A stretch of DNA of 64,000 bases from Burkholderiaceae bacterium (GTDB lineage: Bacteria; Pseudomonadota; Gammaproteobacteria; Burkholderiales; Rhodocyclaceae). Below, in pieces: positions 36,099 to 47,489 of the stretch. The stretch spans positions 1 through 64,000 of the forward strand of contig JAIPCT010000002.1 in the NCBI GenBank assembly GCA_021738065.1. The letters run 5' to 3'. Each line of letters starts with the position of its first letter. Position 1 is the first letter of the stretch. The notes under the pieces were generated by a model. That model had not been told where the DNA came from and did not search any database. It worked only from the letters and a program-made list of their open reading frames with translations. A program made the position numbers and the translations under genes.

Positions 36099-37887
36099 CC
36101 ACGTCCGTGCCTTTGACCAGGGCGGCGTGGTAGGACAGCAGTTGCAGCGGCACAACGTGCAGTACGGGTGAGAGCAGGCCGTAGTGCTCGGGCAGGCGCA
36201 GTACGTGCACGCCGGCATCTTCGTCAACTGCCGAATCCGCATCCGCGAAGACATAGAGCTCGCCGCCGCGAGCAGAAACTTCTTTCAGGTTGGACTTGAG
36301 CTTTTCCAGCAGGGCATCGTTGGGAGCTATGCTGATCACCGGCATGTCCTTGTCCACGAGCGCCAGCGGACCATGCTTGAGCTCGCCTGCCGGATAACCC
36401 TCGGCATGAATGTAGGAAATTTCCTTGAGCTTCAGCGCGCCTTCCAGCGCGATCGGGTAGTGGTGCCCGCGACCGAGAAACAGCGCGTGGTGCTTGTCGG
36501 CAAAGCGCGCAGCCCAGATCTTTATTTCCGGTTCCAGAGCCAGCACTTTCTGCACGGCCACCGGCAAATGGCGCAGGGCCGTCAAGTGCCCGGCTTCCTG
36601 TTCTGCGGTCAACCGCCCGCCCTGCTTGGCCAGCGTCACCGCCAGCAGGAACAGCGCAGCCAGCTGTGTGGTAAACGCCTTGGTCGAGGCAACGCCGATC
36701 TCGGGTCCGGCACGGGTCAGAAAGCGCAGCGCGCATTCGCGCACAATGGCCGACTCGGGCACGTTGCAGATTGCCAGGGTGCGCGCCATGCCTTGGGCCT
36801 TGGCGTGCTTCACCGAGGCCAGCGTATCCGCCGTTTCGCCGGATTGTGAAATCGCCACCACCAGTTGCTGCGTGTTGGGCACCGAGATGCGGTAGCGGTA
36901 CTCGCTGGCGATCTCGACGCTGCAGGGCACCCCTGCGATCCGTTCGATCCAGTAGCGCGCCACGAGGCCTGCATGATAGCTGGTGCCGCAGGCAAGAATC
37001 AGCACCGAGCTCACGCCTTGCATCATTTCCGGTGCGGCCACGCCGAACAGATTGGGGCTCAAGGTCTGCGCGCCGCCGATCATTTCCAGCGTTGCCGCCA
37101 ATGCCTGCGGTTGCTCGAAAATCTCTTTTTGCATGTAATGCCGGTAATCGCCCAACGCCACTTCGTCGGCCGAGAGCGTGCTTTCATGCACCGGCCTGTC
37201 TCCCGGTATGTCCATCGCCGTACCGCCAGCGCCGACTATTCGCACTGCGTCGCGCTTGAGCTCGGCAACATCGCCGTCTTCCAGGTAGATGATGCGGCGC
37301 GTGACCTGCAGCAGGGCGGATGCATCGGACGCCGCATAGTTGCCATCCTCGCCCAGGCCAAGCAACAGCGGAGCGCCATTGCGGGCGACCACGATGCGAT
37401 CGTCCTCCTCCTGCAAGATGGCAAGGGCGTAGGCGCCTACCAGCTGAGCCGTGACTCGGCACACGGCATCGAAAAGATCCGGCGCCGACTTCAGCTCATG
37501 TTGAATCAGGTGGGCGACAACCTCGGTATCGGTGTCGGAGGTGAACTCATAGCCGCCTGCGATCAGTTGCTGCTTGAGCTCGACGTAGTTCTCGATGATG
37601 CCGTTGTGCACCACCGCCAGCCCGGCCGAGACATGCGGATGCGCATTGCGCTCGCAGGGCGCGCCATGAGTCGCCCAGCGGGTGTGGGCGATGCCGTGAT
37701 GCGCCGTCTTGTCTTGTGCCTGAGTAGCCAGTTCGGCGACACGGCCGACGCTGCGCAATCGCGTCAGCGCCGGATCGAGTATCGCCAGACCGGCGGAGTC
37801 GTAGCCGCGATACTCGAGCTTCAGCAAGCCTTCGATCAGCACGGGAACGATGTTGCGTGCAGCAACGGCTGCGACAATGCCGCACAT
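36058..37887 (-). CDS. glmS: Glutamine:fructose-6-phosphate aminotransferase
   Basis: A 609-residue enzyme making glucosamine-6-phosphate for cell-wall synthesis. MCGIVAAVA gives Cys2 as the glutaminase nucleophile; HTRWATHG and NGIIENY are in the class II amidotransferase domain (1 to about 240). The two SIS domains (about 285-600) contain [11 protein letters not shown] and [12 protein letters not shown]. The end, [13 protein letters not shown], is the invariant tail that Tn7 TnsD recognises in other bacteria. A dispersed-motif copy encodes IVGAGGTAM near residue 218, in a variable loop. It follows glmU by 3 bp. The 3' end is repeated downstream. Confidence 0.97.
   Translation of the reverse strand: MCGIVAAVAARNIVPVLIEGLLKLEYRGYDSAGLAILDPALTRLRSVGRVAELATQAQDKTAHHGIAHTRWATHGAPCERNAHPHVSAGLAVVHNGIIENYVELKQQLIAGGYEFTSDTDTEVVAHLIQHELKSAPDLFDAVCRVTAQLVGAYALAILQEEDDRIVVARNGAPLLLGLGEDGNYAASDASALLQVTRRIIYLEDGDVAELKRDAVRIVGAGGTAMDIPGDRPVHESTLSADEVALGDYRHYMQKEIFEQPQALAATLEMIGGAQTLSPNLFGVAAPEMMQGVSSVLILACGTSYHAGLVARYWIERIAGVPCSVEIASEYRYRISVPNTQQLVVAISQSGETADTLASVKHAKAQGMARTLAICNVPESAIVRECALRFLTRAGPEIGVASTKAFTTQLAALFLLAVTLAKQGGRLTAEQEAGHLTALRHLPVAVQKVLALEPEIKIWAARFADKHHALFLGRGHHYPIALEGALKLKEISYIHAEGYPAGELKHGPLALVDKDMPVISIAPNDALLEKLKSNLKEVSARGGELYVFADADSAVDEDAGVHVLRLPEHYGLLSPVLHVVPLQLLSYHAALVKGTDVDKPRNLAKSVTVE
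37215..37240 (-). repeat. Dispersed motif copy in glmS
   Basis: In coding orientation it encodes VGAGGTAM at about residues 217-224, where other GlmS proteins have a variable loop. The core GTCGGCGCTGGCGGTACGG is matched exactly. Confidence 0.65.
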
Positions 37888-37890
37888 GAT

Positions 37891-39291
37891 TCAGTCCTTT
37901 TTCTTCGGGCCGGTATTTTTCACCGGGCGCTTCCAGCCCGGAACCGACATCTGTCTGGCGCGCGAAACCGTCAGCTGGTCCGCTGGCGCGTCCTTGGTCA
38001 GGGTCGTGCCCGCACCCAGGGTTGCACCGCGACCGACGGTGACAGGCGCCACCAGTTGCGTGTCGGAACCGATGAATACGTCGTCCTCGATCACGGTGCG
38101 AAACTTGTTGGCACCGTCATAGTTGCAGGTGATGGTGCCGGCGCCGACGTTCACGCGACTGCCGATCGTGGCATCGCCGACATAGGCCAGATGATTGGCC
38201 TTTGAATGGTCGGCGATGGTCGAATTTTTCACTTCGACAAAATTGCCGATATGGACATCGCGACCCAGGGTCGTGCCGGGGCGCAGACGGGCGAAGGGTC
38301 CGACGATGCTGTCCGGCCCCACCACGGCGTCCTCGATGTGACAGAAGGGCGCGATTCGAGCGCCGGCGCCGATGCGGCAGTTTTTCAGCACGCAGTTGGC
38401 GCCGACGGTGGCGCCGTCGGCGAGTTCGACACGGCCCTCGAACAGGCAGTTGATGTCGATGCCGACATCGCGACCGCAATTCAGTTCACCGCGCACGTCG
38501 ATGCGCGCCGGATCGCTCAGCGTTACGCCGGATTCCATCAAGCGCTCGGCGATGTTGCGCTGATGCACGCGTTCCAGCATGGCGAGCTGGACTTTGCTGT
38601 TGACGCCCTCGGTTTCCCAGACCGCATCCGGGTGGGCCGTGGCGACCTGCATGCCTTCGGCCACCGCCAGGGCGACGATATCGGTCAGGTAGTACTCGCC
38701 CTGCGCATTGCGGTTGCCCAGCGTCGGCAACCAGCGCTGCAGCGCGGCGGTGGGGGCGACCAGTATGCCGGTGTTGATTTCACGAATGGCCCGTTCGGCG
38801 TCATCTGCATCTTTTTCCTCGACGATGCGCGTGACGCGGCCCTCGACCCGGACGATGCGGCCATAGCCCTGCGGTTTGTCGACATGCGCGGTGAGCAGGG
38901 CCAGTGAGCCGCCGGCTGCCGTCTCGATCAAGCGCTGCAGGGTCGAGGCGCGAATCAGCGGCACGTCGCCGTAGAGGACCAGGGTTGAAGACTCAGTCGG
39001 CGCTGACAGGACGCCGCCCGGCAGCGCCTGCAAGACCGCGTGACCGGTGCCGAGTTGCGGCTCCTGCACTACCCAGGTGATGTCCGGCGCATCCAGCGCG
39101 GCGCGGACCTGCTCGCCGCCATGACCGTAGACCACACGAATGTGTTCCGCACCAATGGTGCGCGCTGTGTCGAGCACATGAGCGAGGAGCGCCTTTCCTG
39201 CCAGCGCATGCAAAACCTTGGGCAGATCGGAATGCATGCGCTTGCCTTGTCCGGCGGCGAGTATGGTGACATTGAGCATCGGTGAGTTCAT
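37891..39291 (-). CDS. glmU: Bifunctional GlcNAc-1-P uridyltransferase / acetyltransferase
   Basis: A 466-residue enzyme doing the last two steps to UDP-GlcNAc. The N-terminal pyrophosphorylase has [18 protein letters not shown] (about 11-28) and YGDVPLI. The C-terminal left-handed beta-helix shows hexapeptide repeats (IGPF-like segments, [26 protein letters not shown] and [12 protein letters not shown]). An internal start at [10 protein letters not shown] (39279) is equally plausible. It sits 3 bp upstream of glmS, so the two steps are co-expressed. Confidence 0.96.
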   Translation of the reverse strand: MNSPMLNVTILAAGQGKRMHSDLPKVLHALAGKALLAHVLDTARTIGAEHIRVVYGHGGEQVRAALDAPDITWVVQEPQLGTGHAVLQALPGGVLSAPTESSTLVLYGDVPLIRASTLQRLIETAAGGSLALLTAHVDKPQGYGRIVRVEGRVTRIVEEKDADDAERAIREINTGILVAPTAALQRWLPTLGNRNAQGEYYLTDIVALAVAEGMQVATAHPDAVWETEGVNSKVQLAMLERVHQRNIAERLMESGVTLSDPARIDVRGELNCGRDVGIDINCLFEGRVELADGATVGANCVLKNCRIGAGARIAPFCHIEDAVVGPDSIVGPFARLRPGTTLGRDVHIGNFVEVKNSTIADHSKANHLAYVGDATIGSRVNVGAGTITCNYDGANKFRTVIEDDVFIGSDTQLVAPVTVGRGATLGAGTTLTKDAPADQLTVSRARQMSVPGWKRPVKNTGPKKKD

Positions 39292-39336
39292 GCGATGTTG
39301 ATGACGACGCAGTTTAACAAGGCCTGCGGCCGGAAC

Positions 39337-39945
39337 TCAATTGAAGGTCCTGACAAAACCATGGATGCCGCGCAACAGCATCTCGATTGCCAGGGCGCTG
39401 AGTATCAGGCCCATGAGTTTTTCAATCGCGCTGAGCATGCGCTCGCCGAGAATGTCAATCAGTTTGCCCGCCGCCAGCAGCACGATGGTCGACACGGCCA
39501 TCGCCGCGCTCAAGGCGCCGAACCATTCCAGCAAGCGCTGCGGCTCGCGCGAAACCAGCAGCATGACCATGGCCAGTGCCGACGGGCCGGCAATTGCCGG
39601 CACTGCCAGTGGCACGACGAAGGGTTCGCCTCCGCTGCTGTCGCCATAAACATTGCCGCCCGGCGGCGGAAAAATCATGCGTAGCGAAATCAGGAAAAGA
39701 ACCACGCCACCCGATATGCCAAGCGACGTATCCGACAACTGCATGAAACTCATCACGTGGCGCCCAAAAAACAGGAACAGCACCAGCACGGCGTAGGCAA
39801 TCAGGCATTCGCGCAGCACGACTTTCCAGCGTCGGGCCACGGGCACGTTGCGCAGAACCGAAGCGACGATCGGCGTGTTGCCGAAAGGATCGAAGACCAG
39901 CAAAAGCAGCACCGCCGCTGAGAGAAAACTGCCACTGGTTTCCAT
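39337..39945 (-). CDS. MarC-family inner-membrane protein
   Basis: A 202-residue protein with about six transmembrane helices and the MarC signatures LLLLVFDPFGNTPIV (about 13-27) and PLAVPAIAGPSALAMVMLL (about 112-130). The ATG at 39945 is used; upstream in-frame sequence is not homologous. MarC-family proteins are not, despite the name, drug efflux determinants, and their substrate is unknown. It lies 45 bp downstream of the glmU 5' end on the same strand, between gltD and glmU. Confidence 0.88.
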   Translation of the reverse strand: METSGSFLSAAVLLLLVFDPFGNTPIVASVLRNVPVARRWKVVLRECLIAYAVLVLFLFFGRHVMSFMQLSDTSLGISGGVVLFLISLRMIFPPPGGNVYGDSSGGEPFVVPLAVPAIAGPSALAMVMLLVSREPQRLLEWFGALSAAMAVSTIVLLAAGKLIDILGERMLSAIEKLMGLILSALAIEMLLRGIHGFVRTFN

Positions 39946-39983
39946 TGCGACTGTGCTCTCGGGGCGCGGTGCGTGGTTTGCGT

Positions 39984-41447
39984 CTAGCGCGGCAGCGTGC
40001 TTGAACCCATCAGGAATTCGTCGACGCTGCGCGCGCACTGACGGCCTTCCCGGATGGCCCAGACCACCAGAGACTGGCCGCGGCGCATATCGCCCGCGGC
40101 AAATACGCCTTTGACGCTGGTGGCGTAGGCGTTGGCGGTCTCGGTATCGGCCCGGGCATTGCCACGGCTGTCGCGGCTGACGCCGAAGGCATCGAGAATT
40201 CCGCCCACCGGGCTGACGAAGCCCATGGCCAGAAAGGCAAAATCGGCACGGATATCGAATTCGGAACCCGCCACCTCGGTCATCTTCCCGCCCTGCCATT
40301 CAAGACGCACGGCGCGAATCGCCGTGAGCTTGCCGTTCTTGCCAATGAAGGCCTTGGTGCCGATCGACCAGTCGCGCTCACAACCTTCGAGTTGCGAAGA
40401 CGAGGTACGCATCTTCAGCGGCCAGTACGGCCAGGTTTGCGACCCATCTTCCTGCTCGGGGGGCTGCGGCATCAGTTCGATCTGGGTGATGCTCGCCGCA
40501 CCATGCCGATTCGAGGTACCGACACAGTCCGAGCCGGTATCGCCGCCGCCGATCACGACCACATGCTTGCCCTTGACGTTGATAGGATTCTTGCCGGCGC
40601 CGGCGACTTCCTTGTTCTGCGGAATCAGAAACTCCAGCGCGAAATGCACGCCGGCCAGGTCGCGCCCGGGAACCGGCAAGTCGCGCGGATGCTCGGCGCC
40701 GCCGGCGAGTATCACTGCCGCAAAGTCCGTTCTCAATTGCTCGGTCGTCACCACCCATTTGGCATCGCTGGCAACGCCCTTGGGCATGCTGGCATGCGTC
40801 ACCATGGTGTTGGTGACAAAGCTCACACCTTCGACCTGCATTTGCTGCATGCGCCAGTCGATCAGGCGTTTGTCGAGCTTGAAGTCGGGAATGCCGAAGC
40901 GCAGCAGGCCGCCGATGCTTTCGTTTTTCTCGAATACGGTGACCTCGTGTCCGGCGCGCGCCAACTGCTGGGCGGCGGCCAGGCCCGCGGGACCGGAGCC
41001 GACGATGGCCACTTTCTTGCCGGTTTTCTTTGCCGGCGGTTGCGGCACGACCCAGCCGTTTTCACCCGCCTTGTCGATGATGGCGCGCTCGATCGACTTG
41101 ATGCCCACTGGTGTCTGCGGAATGTTCAGCGTGCAGGCCGCCTCGCATGGCGCGGGACAGACCCGGCTGGTGAATTCCGGAAAATTATTGGTCGAATGCA
41201 GGACGCCGATCGCTTCCTTCCAATGCCCGCGATAGACCAGGTCGTTCCAGTCTGGAATGATGTTGTTGACCGGGCAACCGTTGTTGCAGAACGGAATGCC
41301 GCAATCCATGCAACGCGCGCCCTGAATCTTGGCCTCGGCATCGCTCAGGTGTGGAACGAACTCGTGATAGTGGGTGACGCGCTTGTCGGCCTTTTCATAG
41401 GTCTCGGCGATGCGCTGATACTCGAGAAATCCGGTGGGCTTACCCAT
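39984..41447 (-). CDS. gltD: Glutamate synthase small (beta) subunit
   Basis: A 487-residue NADPH-oxidising subunit. The N-terminal double Fe-S segment has [17 protein letters not shown] and CPAPCEAAC; the FAD site is [28 protein letters not shown]; the second nucleotide site is [14 protein letters not shown]; and the C-terminal part has [17 protein letters not shown]. Electrons go from NADPH to GltB for glutamate synthesis from glutamine and 2-oxoglutarate. GGAGGC, donated by the repeat at 41448-41574, precedes the ATG at 41447. It is the second gene of gltBD. Confidence 0.96.
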   Translation of the reverse strand: MGKPTGFLEYQRIAETYEKADKRVTHYHEFVPHLSDAEAKIQGARCMDCGIPFCNNGCPVNNIIPDWNDLVYRGHWKEAIGVLHSTNNFPEFTSRVCPAPCEAACTLNIPQTPVGIKSIERAIIDKAGENGWVVPQPPAKKTGKKVAIVGSGPAGLAAAQQLARAGHEVTVFEKNESIGGLLRFGIPDFKLDKRLIDWRMQQMQVEGVSFVTNTMVTHASMPKGVASDAKWVVTTEQLRTDFAAVILAGGAEHPRDLPVPGRDLAGVHFALEFLIPQNKEVAGAGKNPINVKGKHVVVIGGGDTGSDCVGTSNRHGAASITQIELMPQPPEQEDGSQTWPYWPLKMRTSSSQLEGCERDWSIGTKAFIGKNGKLTAIRAVRLEWQGGKMTEVAGSEFDIRADFAFLAMGFVSPVGGILDAFGVSRDSRGNARADTETANAYATSVKGVFAAGDMRRGQSLVVWAIREGRQCARSVDEFLMGSSTLPR

Positions 41448-41574
41448 TACGCTGCCTCCGCAGGGCCGCCCCAAGGGGGCAGCAAATCAATGCATGGAAG
41501 TCGCCGCGCAGTTCGCGGCGGCTGAACCAAAGTCGCCCCCGTCCTCGGGTGGGGGGCCGGGGGGAAGGCTTTCA
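41448..41574 (-). repeat. Intercistronic repeat, copy B (gltB-gltD)
   Basis: The spacer between the gltB stop and the gltD start is the second copy of the element seen at 15697-15811. On the minus strand it has TGATGA, CTTCCCCCCG, GGGGGCGACTTTGGTTCAGC, a small hairpin (GCCGCG/CGCGGC), TTGGGGCGGCCC and GCGGAGGCAGC just before the gltD start codon. Confidence 0.7.
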
Positions 41575-44500
41575 TCACGCTGCCTCCAACCGGGTCGATT
41601 TTTGCGCCATCTCGGTCAATGCGCGCCGATACTCGTTCGGGAAAACCTTGACGAACAAATCGCGCGCAGCCGCCCAATTGGCCAGTACCGCCTTGGCGTG
41701 CGTGCTGCCGGTCCGTTCCAGATGCTGTTCGAGCATGCGCTTGAGTTGCACTTCGTCAGCTTCGCCGCGATGCCTGGTGCCATCGTTCGCCTGTTTACTG
41801 GCCGGCAGGAGTTTTTCCAGCACGACCATCGCTTTGTTGCAGCGACTGGCGAAATGGCCGTCGGCGTCATACACATAAGCCACGCCGCCCGACATGCCGG
41901 CGGCAAAATTGCGCCCGGTGGCGCCCAGGACGACGACGGTGCCGCCCGTCATGTACTCGCAGCCGTGATCGCCGGTACCCTCGACCACCGCCTGCGCGCC
42001 GGAGTTGCGCACACAAAAGCGTTCGCCCGCCACGCCGTTGAAGTTGGCCTCACCATCGGTCGCGCCATAGAGCACGGTATTGCCGACGATGATGTTCTCT
42101 TCCGCCGGGCCGCGGAAACCTTGCGGTTTGCGCACGATGATGTGTCCGCCGGACAAGCCCTTGCCGACGTAATCATTCGCCTCACCGGTCAGATCCAGGG
42201 TGATGCCGCGCGCGAGGAAGGCACCGAAGCTCTGTCCGGCCGTGCCGGTGAGTTTGATGCTGATCGTGCCGTCGGGCAGGCCCGCCGCACCATAGCGCTT
42301 GGCCACCGCGTTGGACAGCATGGCGCCGCAACTGCGGTTGACGTTGCCGATCCGGGTTTCGATGAGGACCTTTTCGCCGCGCTTGAGCGCAGGCGCGGCC
42401 TTGGCAATCAAGACATGATCGAGCGCACCCTTCAAGCCATGATCCTGGGTTTCGCAATGCAGGCGCGCAACTTCGACCGGCATCTTCGGCTGATAGAAGA
42501 TCCTGCTGAAATCCAGCCCGCGGGCCTTCCAGTGATCGATGCCCGGACGCGTGTCCAGCAGATCGCTGCGACCGATCAGGTCGTCGACCTTGCGCACGCC
42601 CAAATTGGCCATCAACTCGCGCACTTCCTCGGCGACGAAGAAGAAGAAGTTGACCACATGCTCCGGCTGGCCGGTAAAGCGCCGACGCAAGATGGGATCC
42701 TGCGTGGCGACGCCGACGGGGCACGTGTTGAGATGGCATTTGCGCATCATGATGCAACCCTCGGCGACCAACGGTGCCGTGGCGAAACCGAATTCGTCGG
42801 CACCCAGCAGGGCACCGATGACGACATCGCGCCCGGTCTTCATCTGACCATCGGTCTGCACCCGCACACGGCCGCGCAAGCGGTTGAGCACCAGCGTTTG
42901 CTGCGTTTCCGCCAGACCCAGTTCCCAGGGCGTACCGGCATGCTTGATCGAGGAAATCGGCGATGCGCCGGTACCCCCATCGTGACCGGCAATGACGATA
43001 TGGTCGGCCTTGGCCTTGACCACGCCAGCCGCGACGGTACCGACGCCGACCTCGGACACCAGCTTGACCGACACTGAGCCTTCCGGATTGGCATTTTTCA
43101 GATCATGAATCAACTGCGCCAAATCCTCGATGGAATAGATGTCGTGGTGCGGCGGCGGTGATATCAGTTGCACACCCGGTACCGAATGACGCAGAAAACC
43201 GATGTATTCGGAAACCTTGTGACCAGGCAACTGGCCACCTTCGCCGGGCTTGGCGCCCTGCGCCATCTTGATCTGCAACTGGTCGGCGTTCGCCAGGTAC
43301 TCGGCAGTCACGCCGAAGCGGCCTGACGCCACCTGCTTGATAGCCGAGCGCAGCGAATCCCCTGCCTGCAGCGGCGTGTCACGCTCGATATTGGCCTTGC
43401 CGATGACGCTGGCCACCGTCTCGCCAGCGCCGACTTTCTGGAAGCGCTTCGGATCTTCGCCGCCTTCCCCCGTATTCGACTTGCCGCCGATCCGGTTCAT
43501 GGCGATGGCCAGCGTGGTGTGCGCTTCGGTCGATATCGAACCAAGCGACATGGCCCCGGTGGCAAAGCGCTTGACGATTTCCTTGGCCGACTCGACTTCC
43601 TCAAGCGGAACCGGCGGCCCCGCCGGACGGATGTCGAACAAGCCGCGCAACGTCATGTGACGCTTGCTCTGGTCGTTGATCAGCGCCGCGTATTCCTTGT
43701 AGGTTTCGTACTTTCCAGAACGCGCGGCGTGCTGCAGCTTGGCGATCGTATCGGGCGTCCACATATGGTCTTCGCCACGAATGCGGAAAGCATAGTCGCC
43801 ACCGGCGTCGAGCGCATCGGCGAGTACCGGATCATTGGAGAACGCCGCGCGATGGACGCGCACTGCTTCCTCTGCGACCTCGGCCACACCAATGCCCTGC
43901 ACTTTGCTTGGCGTACCGGTGAAGTAGCGCGCGACAAATGCCGACTCGAGACCGACGGCTTCGAAGATCTGTGCACCGCAATACGAGCGATAAGTGGATA
44001 TGCCCATTTTGGACATGACCTTCATCAGTCCCTTGCCGATGGCCTTGATGAAATTCTTGCTGGCCTGGCGATAGTCGCCACCGTCCGACTGACACATGTC
44101 GCTGATGGTTTCCAGCGCCAGCCAGGGGCACACAGCTTCGGCGCCATAACCAGCCAGCAGGGCGAAATGATGCACTTCGCGCGCCGAGCCGGTGTCGACC
44201 ACCAGACCGCAGTTGGTGCGCAGTCCCTGTCGCGTCAGATGATGGTGGACCCCCGAACAGGCCAGCAGGGCCGGAATCGCCACGCGCTGCCGATCGACGC
44301 TGCGATCGGAAAGAATCAGCACGTTGTAACCCTCGGCAACCGCCTGCTCGGCGGCGACGCACAAATGCTTGAGCGCCTCCTCGCAGCCGAACGGACCTTC
44401 GGCAACAGGGTAGGTGATGTCCAGTACCAGCGACTTGAAGCGGCCGCCGGACAAGCGGGCAACATCATGCAGGCGCGAAATGTCGACTTCATCGAGCACC

Positions 44501-46212
44501 GGCTGCTTGACCTCAAGACGCGGCGTCACTTCCTCGTTCCTGTTGACCAGACCCAACAAGTTGGGCTTCGGCCCGATATAGCTGATCAAGGACATCACGA
44601 TTTCTTCGCGTATCGGATCGATCGGCGGATTGGTCACTTGCGCAAACAGCTGCTTGAAGTAGCTGTACAGCGGCTTGTTCTTGGCCGACAGGACTGGCAG
44701 CGCTGTATCGTTGCCCATCGCCCCGGTCGGTTCCTCGCCATTGGCCGTCATCGGTCCGAGGATGAACTTGCAGTCTTCCTGGGTGTAGCCGAAGGCCTGT
44801 TGCGTGTCGAGCAGAGATTCCTTGAGATCGGCCACGGCGCGCAGGCGCGGGACGGGAAGATCGTCCACAAACACGCGGGATTCCTCGATCCACTTGCGAT
44901 AGGGTCCCTCACTCGCCAAGGAACTTTTCAGTTCGTCGTCATTGATGATGCGGCCCTGCTCCAGATCGATCAGGAACATCTTGCCCGGTTGCAGGCGCCA
45001 TTTCTTTACGATCCGCTCTTCGGCGATCGGCAGCACGCCGATCTCGGAAGACATCACCACCAGATCATCGTCGGTGATCAGATAGCGGGCCGGACGCAGA
45101 CCGTTGCGATCGAGTGTCGCGCCGATCTGGCGGCCGTCGGTGAACGCCACGGCAGCGGGGCCGTCCCACGGCTCCATGATCGGTGCGTGAAACTCGTAGA
45201 AGGCACGGCGTTCCGGCTCCATCAGCGGATTGCCGGCCCAGGCTTCCGGGATCAGCATCATCATCGCGTGGGTCAGGGAAAAACCACCCATCACCAGCAG
45301 TTCCAGCGCATTGTCGAACGATGCCGAATCGGACTGGCCATCGTAAATCAGCGGCCAAATCTTCTTCAGATCGTCACCGAGCACTACCGAGGAAATCGCC
45401 TTCTGCCGCGCGCGCATCCAGTTCACGTTGCCGCGCAGGGTGTTGATTTCCCCATTGTGGGCAATCATGCGGAAGGGATGCGCCAGGTCCCAGGTCGGGA
45501 AGGTATTGGTCGAGAAACGCTGGTGCACCAGTGCCAGGGCGGTCACCAGGCCTTTGTTGCCCAGGTCGAGAAAATACTCGCCGACCTGATTGGCCAGCAG
45601 CATGCCCTTGTAGACCACGGTGCGCGCCGACATCGAGGTCACGTAGTACATCTTGCCGTCAGGGAGCTTCAACGCCTGAATGGCGTGGCCCGACTCCTTG
45701 CGGATGATGTAGAGCTTGCGCTCGAGCGCATCGGTGTCGGCGGTACCTTTGCCACGCCCGATGAACACCTGTCGAATGACGGGTTCGATGTCTTTGGCCG
45801 CCTGAGCGAGGCCGGCGTTATTGCACGGCACATCGCGCCAGCCGAGCAGCGTCTGCCCTTCGGCGGCAATGGCTCCATTGATCGCGGCCTCGCAGGCTTG
45901 GCGACTCGCTACATCGCGTGGCAGGAAAATCATGCCGACCCCGTACTCGCCAAGAGGCGGCAACGCGACCCCCTGCCGGGCCATTTCCTTGTGGAAAAAC
46001 TGGTCGGGAATCTGGATCAAAATGCCGGCGCCGTCGCCCAGCAAGGGGTCGTAGCCGGTCGCCCCGCGGTGTTCGAGGTTTTTCAGGATCAACAAGCCCT
46101 GCTCGACGATGGCATGGCTTTTCTGGTTCTTGATATGCGCGACAAAGCCGACGCCACAGGCGTCGTGCTCGTTTGCCGGGTCGTAAAGACCCTGGGACTG
46201 GGGGAGGACCAT
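41575..46212 (-). CDS. gltB: Glutamate synthase large (alpha) subunit
   Basis: A 1545-residue enzyme. After an 18-residue propeptide (ending ANEHDA) Cys19 starts the mature class II glutaminase (CGVGFVAH). The FMN-binding synthase region has the conserved ASGRFGVT and [10 protein letters not shown], the 3Fe-4S cysteines are in CHLNTCPVG, and the C-terminal beta-helix has [18 protein letters not shown] repeats. It makes glutamate from glutamine and 2-oxoglutarate. The ATG at 46212 follows GAGGAAAG. About 20 residues near 922-943 ([19 protein letters not shown]) look inserted relative to other GltB proteins and include a dispersed-motif copy. Its leader has an attenuator-like structure. Confidence 0.96.
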   Translation of the reverse strand: MVLPQSQGLYDPANEHDACGVGFVAHIKNQKSHAIVEQGLLILKNLEHRGATGYDPLLGDGAGILIQIPDQFFHKEMARQGVALPPLGEYGVGMIFLPRDVASRQACEAAINGAIAAEGQTLLGWRDVPCNNAGLAQAAKDIEPVIRQVFIGRGKGTADTDALERKLYIIRKESGHAIQALKLPDGKMYYVTSMSARTVVYKGMLLANQVGEYFLDLGNKGLVTALALVHQRFSTNTFPTWDLAHPFRMIAHNGEINTLRGNVNWMRARQKAISSVVLGDDLKKIWPLIYDGQSDSASFDNALELLVMGGFSLTHAMMMLIPEAWAGNPLMEPERRAFYEFHAPIMEPWDGPAAVAFTDGRQIGATLDRNGLRPARYLITDDDLVVMSSEIGVLPIAEERIVKKWRLQPGKMFLIDLEQGRIINDDELKSSLASEGPYRKWIEESRVFVDDLPVPRLRAVADLKESLLDTQQAFGYTQEDCKFILGPMTANGEEPTGAMGNDTALPVLSAKNKPLYSYFKQLFAQVTNPPIDPIREEIVMSLISYIGPKPNLLGLVNRNEEVTPRLEVKQPVLDEVDISRLHDVARLSGGRFKSLVLDITYPVAEGPFGCEEALKHLCVAAEQAVAEGYNVLILSDRSVDRQRVAIPALLACSGVHHHLTRQGLRTNCGLVVDTGSAREVHHFALLAGYGAEAVCPWLALETISDMCQSDGGDYRQASKNFIKAIGKGLMKVMSKMGISTYRSYCGAQIFEAVGLESAFVARYFTGTPSKVQGIGVAEVAEEAVRVHRAAFSNDPVLADALDAGGDYAFRIRGEDHMWTPDTIAKLQHAARSGKYETYKEYAALINDQSKRHMTLRGLFDIRPAGPPVPLEEVESAKEIVKRFATGAMSLGSISTEAHTTLAIAMNRIGGKSNTGEGGEDPKRFQKVGAGETVASVIGKANIERDTPLQAGDSLRSAIKQVASGRFGVTAEYLANADQLQIKMAQGAKPGEGGQLPGHKVSEYIGFLRHSVPGVQLISPPPHHDIYSIEDLAQLIHDLKNANPEGSVSVKLVSEVGVGTVAAGVVKAKADHIVIAGHDGGTGASPISSIKHAGTPWELGLAETQQTLVLNRLRGRVRVQTDGQMKTGRDVVIGALLGADEFGFATAPLVAEGCIMMRKCHLNTCPVGVATQDPILRRRFTGQPEHVVNFFFFVAEEVRELMANLGVRKVDDLIGRSDLLDTRPGIDHWKARGLDFSRIFYQPKMPVEVARLHCETQDHGLKGALDHVLIAKAAPALKRGEKVLIETRIGNVNRSCGAMLSNAVAKRYGAAGLPDGTISIKLTGTAGQSFGAFLARGITLDLTGEANDYVGKGLSGGHIIVRKPQGFRGPAEENIIVGNTVLYGATDGEANFNGVAGERFCVRNSGAQAVVEGTGDHGCEYMTGGTVVVLGATGRNFAAGMSGGVAYVYDADGHFASRCNKAMVVLEKLLPASKQANDGTRHRGEADEVQLKRMLEQHLERTGSTHAKAVLANWAAARDLFVKVFPNEYRRALTEMAQKSTRLEAA
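43415..43437 (-). repeat. Dispersed motif copy in gltB
   Basis: In coding orientation it encodes KVGAGETV at about residues 925-932. The first 16 bases of the motif are exact (AAAGTCGGCGCTGGCG); the 3' part is degenerate. Confidence 0.55.
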
Positions 46213-46301
46213 CTTTTCTTTCCTCGGAAATGCGGCCGGCAAAAAAGCCGGGGCGATGCCGCTCCCCGGCCTTGAATGGTCCGCCGAACACGGCGGACGA
46301 A
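46213..46301 (-). promoter_or_regulatory. gltBD leader with two hairpins (putative attenuator)
   Basis: The predicted transcript leader has hairpin 1, GTCCGCCG/CGGCGGAC around TGTT (46279-46298), then the intrinsic terminator (46241-46270), then GCCGGCC, then the gltB ribosome binding site GAGGAAAG. GGCCGG at the 5' edge of the terminator could alternatively pair with CCGGCC after the T-run, so two exclusive folds are possible. There is no in-frame leader peptide with its own stop. Confidence 0.6.
46241..46270 (-). terminator. Intrinsic terminator before gltB
   Basis: On the minus strand GCCGGGG (46264-46270) and CCCCGGC (46247-46253) form a perfect 7-bp stem with a 10-nt loop, followed at once by six T residues (46241-46246). 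It lies after the gltB promoter and before its start codon, and could also stop read-through from dgt. Confidence 0.8.
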
Positions 46302-46307
46302 CGTGCG

Positions 46308-46336
46308 AATATACCGCTAATGGAGCTCGATTTCAA
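46308..46336 (-). promoter_or_regulatory. gltB: Sigma-70 promoter of gltBD
   Basis: On the minus strand TTGAAA (46331-46336), a 17-nt spacer and TATATT (46308-46313), each five of six to consensus. Transcription would start near 46301, giving a leader of about 89 nt. Confidence 0.75.
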
Positions 46337-46372
46337 TACGCTGCAACGCAGCATCCGAGTCGCCGGCCCGCT

Positions 46373-47488
46373 TCAAAGCTCTCCCACGGAGAACAGGCGA
46401 CGGTGCTCCTTCATCGAATAGCGGTCGGTCATTCCCGCGATGTAGTCAGCGGTGGCGCGGGCAAGGTTTCCATTCGCCGCCATCTCCTGATACTGCGGCG
46501 GCAAAAGGCGGGGGTTTTCGGTGAACGCCGCGAACAGATCGCGAATGATACGGCGCGCTTTGGCCGTCATTCGAAGCACTTCGTAGTGATGGTACAAATG
46601 CTCACGCAGGAAACCCTTGAGTTTCTGGTTCTCTTCCTGCATCGCATCCGTAAAGGCGATCAGCGCGGGTGCGGCATGGATATCGGCCAGGGTTAGCGGC
46701 GCAGCAGCCTGAATGCGCCGCGTCGATTCCGCAAGCAAGTCGGCTACCTGAGCGCCGATCATGCGGCGTATGGTTTCATGTACGCGCCGGCGCAGGGATA
46801 TTTGCGGAAACTCACGGTCGGCTTCCGTGGCATGTCGTGAAAACAGGCTGACCTGATCGAGTTGCTCCAGTGTCAGCAAGCCCGATCGCAGGCCGTCGTC
46901 GACATCATGGTTGTTGTAGGCAATTTCGTCGGCCAGATTGCATATCTGGGCCTCAAGCGATGGCCTGCGGTCCTCGATGAAGCGCTGCCCGAGATCACCG
47001 AGTTCCCTCGCTCGCGCCGGCGAGCAGTGCTTGAGTATTCCTTCGCGCGTTTCGAACATCAGATTGAGGCCGTCGAAAGCTCCATAACGCTCTTCAAGCC
47101 GATCAACGATACGCAGGCTCTGACGGTTGTGCTCGAATCCGCCGTGCGCCTGCATGCACTCGTTGAGCGCCTCCTGGCCGGCATGCCCGAATGGTGTATG
47201 GCCCAGATCATGGGCCAGGGCGATGGCTTCCGTCAGGTCGTCATTGAGGTTCAGCGCCCGCGCCACCGACCGGGCAACCTGGGCAACTTCGATACTGTGG
47301 GTAAGTCGGGTCCGAAACAGGTCACCTTCGTGATTGACGAAAACCTGAGTCTTGTATTCGAGGCGGCGAAACGCCGTGGAATGAACAATGCGGTCGCGGT
47401 CGCGCTGAAATTCGCTGCGCGCCTTTGGGCGCGGCTCCGGCACAGCGCGACCTCGGCTGACGCCATCGCTTACCGCGTAGGACATCAT
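46373..47488 (-). CDS. dgt: dGTP triphosphohydrolase-like HD-domain protein
   Basis: A 371-residue HD hydrolase of the deoxyguanosinetriphosphate triphosphohydrolase-like group. Metal ligands are visible in [13 protein letters not shown] (about 63-75) and [17 protein letters not shown], with [11 protein letters not shown] further on. It removes triphosphate from dNTPs to control nucleotide pools. The start at 47488 overlaps the context TGAAATG of the aroB stop, and a longer frame upstream is not credible. It is the last gene of the pilMNOPQ-aroK-aroB-dgt series before the gltB terminator. Confidence 0.92.
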   Translation of the reverse strand: MMSYAVSDGVSRGRAVPEPRPKARSEFQRDRDRIVHSTAFRRLEYKTQVFVNHEGDLFRTRLTHSIEVAQVARSVARALNLNDDLTEAIALAHDLGHTPFGHAGQEALNECMQAHGGFEHNRQSLRIVDRLEERYGAFDGLNLMFETREGILKHCSPARARELGDLGQRFIEDRRPSLEAQICNLADEIAYNNHDVDDGLRSGLLTLEQLDQVSLFSRHATEADREFPQISLRRRVHETIRRMIGAQVADLLAESTRRIQAAAPLTLADIHAAPALIAFTDAMQEENQKLKGFLREHLYHHYEVLRMTAKARRIIRDLFAAFTENPRLLPPQYQEMAANGNLARATADYIAGMTDRYSMKEHRRLFSVGEL

Positions 47489-47489
47489 T

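Noticed and set aside
38995..39016. Copy of the dispersed motif in glmU
   Set aside because: AGTCGGCGCTG is followed by a diverged second half; too degenerate to count.
43519..46275. 918-codon open frame antisense to gltB
   Set aside because: Same mirror effect; GltB on the other strand has all expected motifs.
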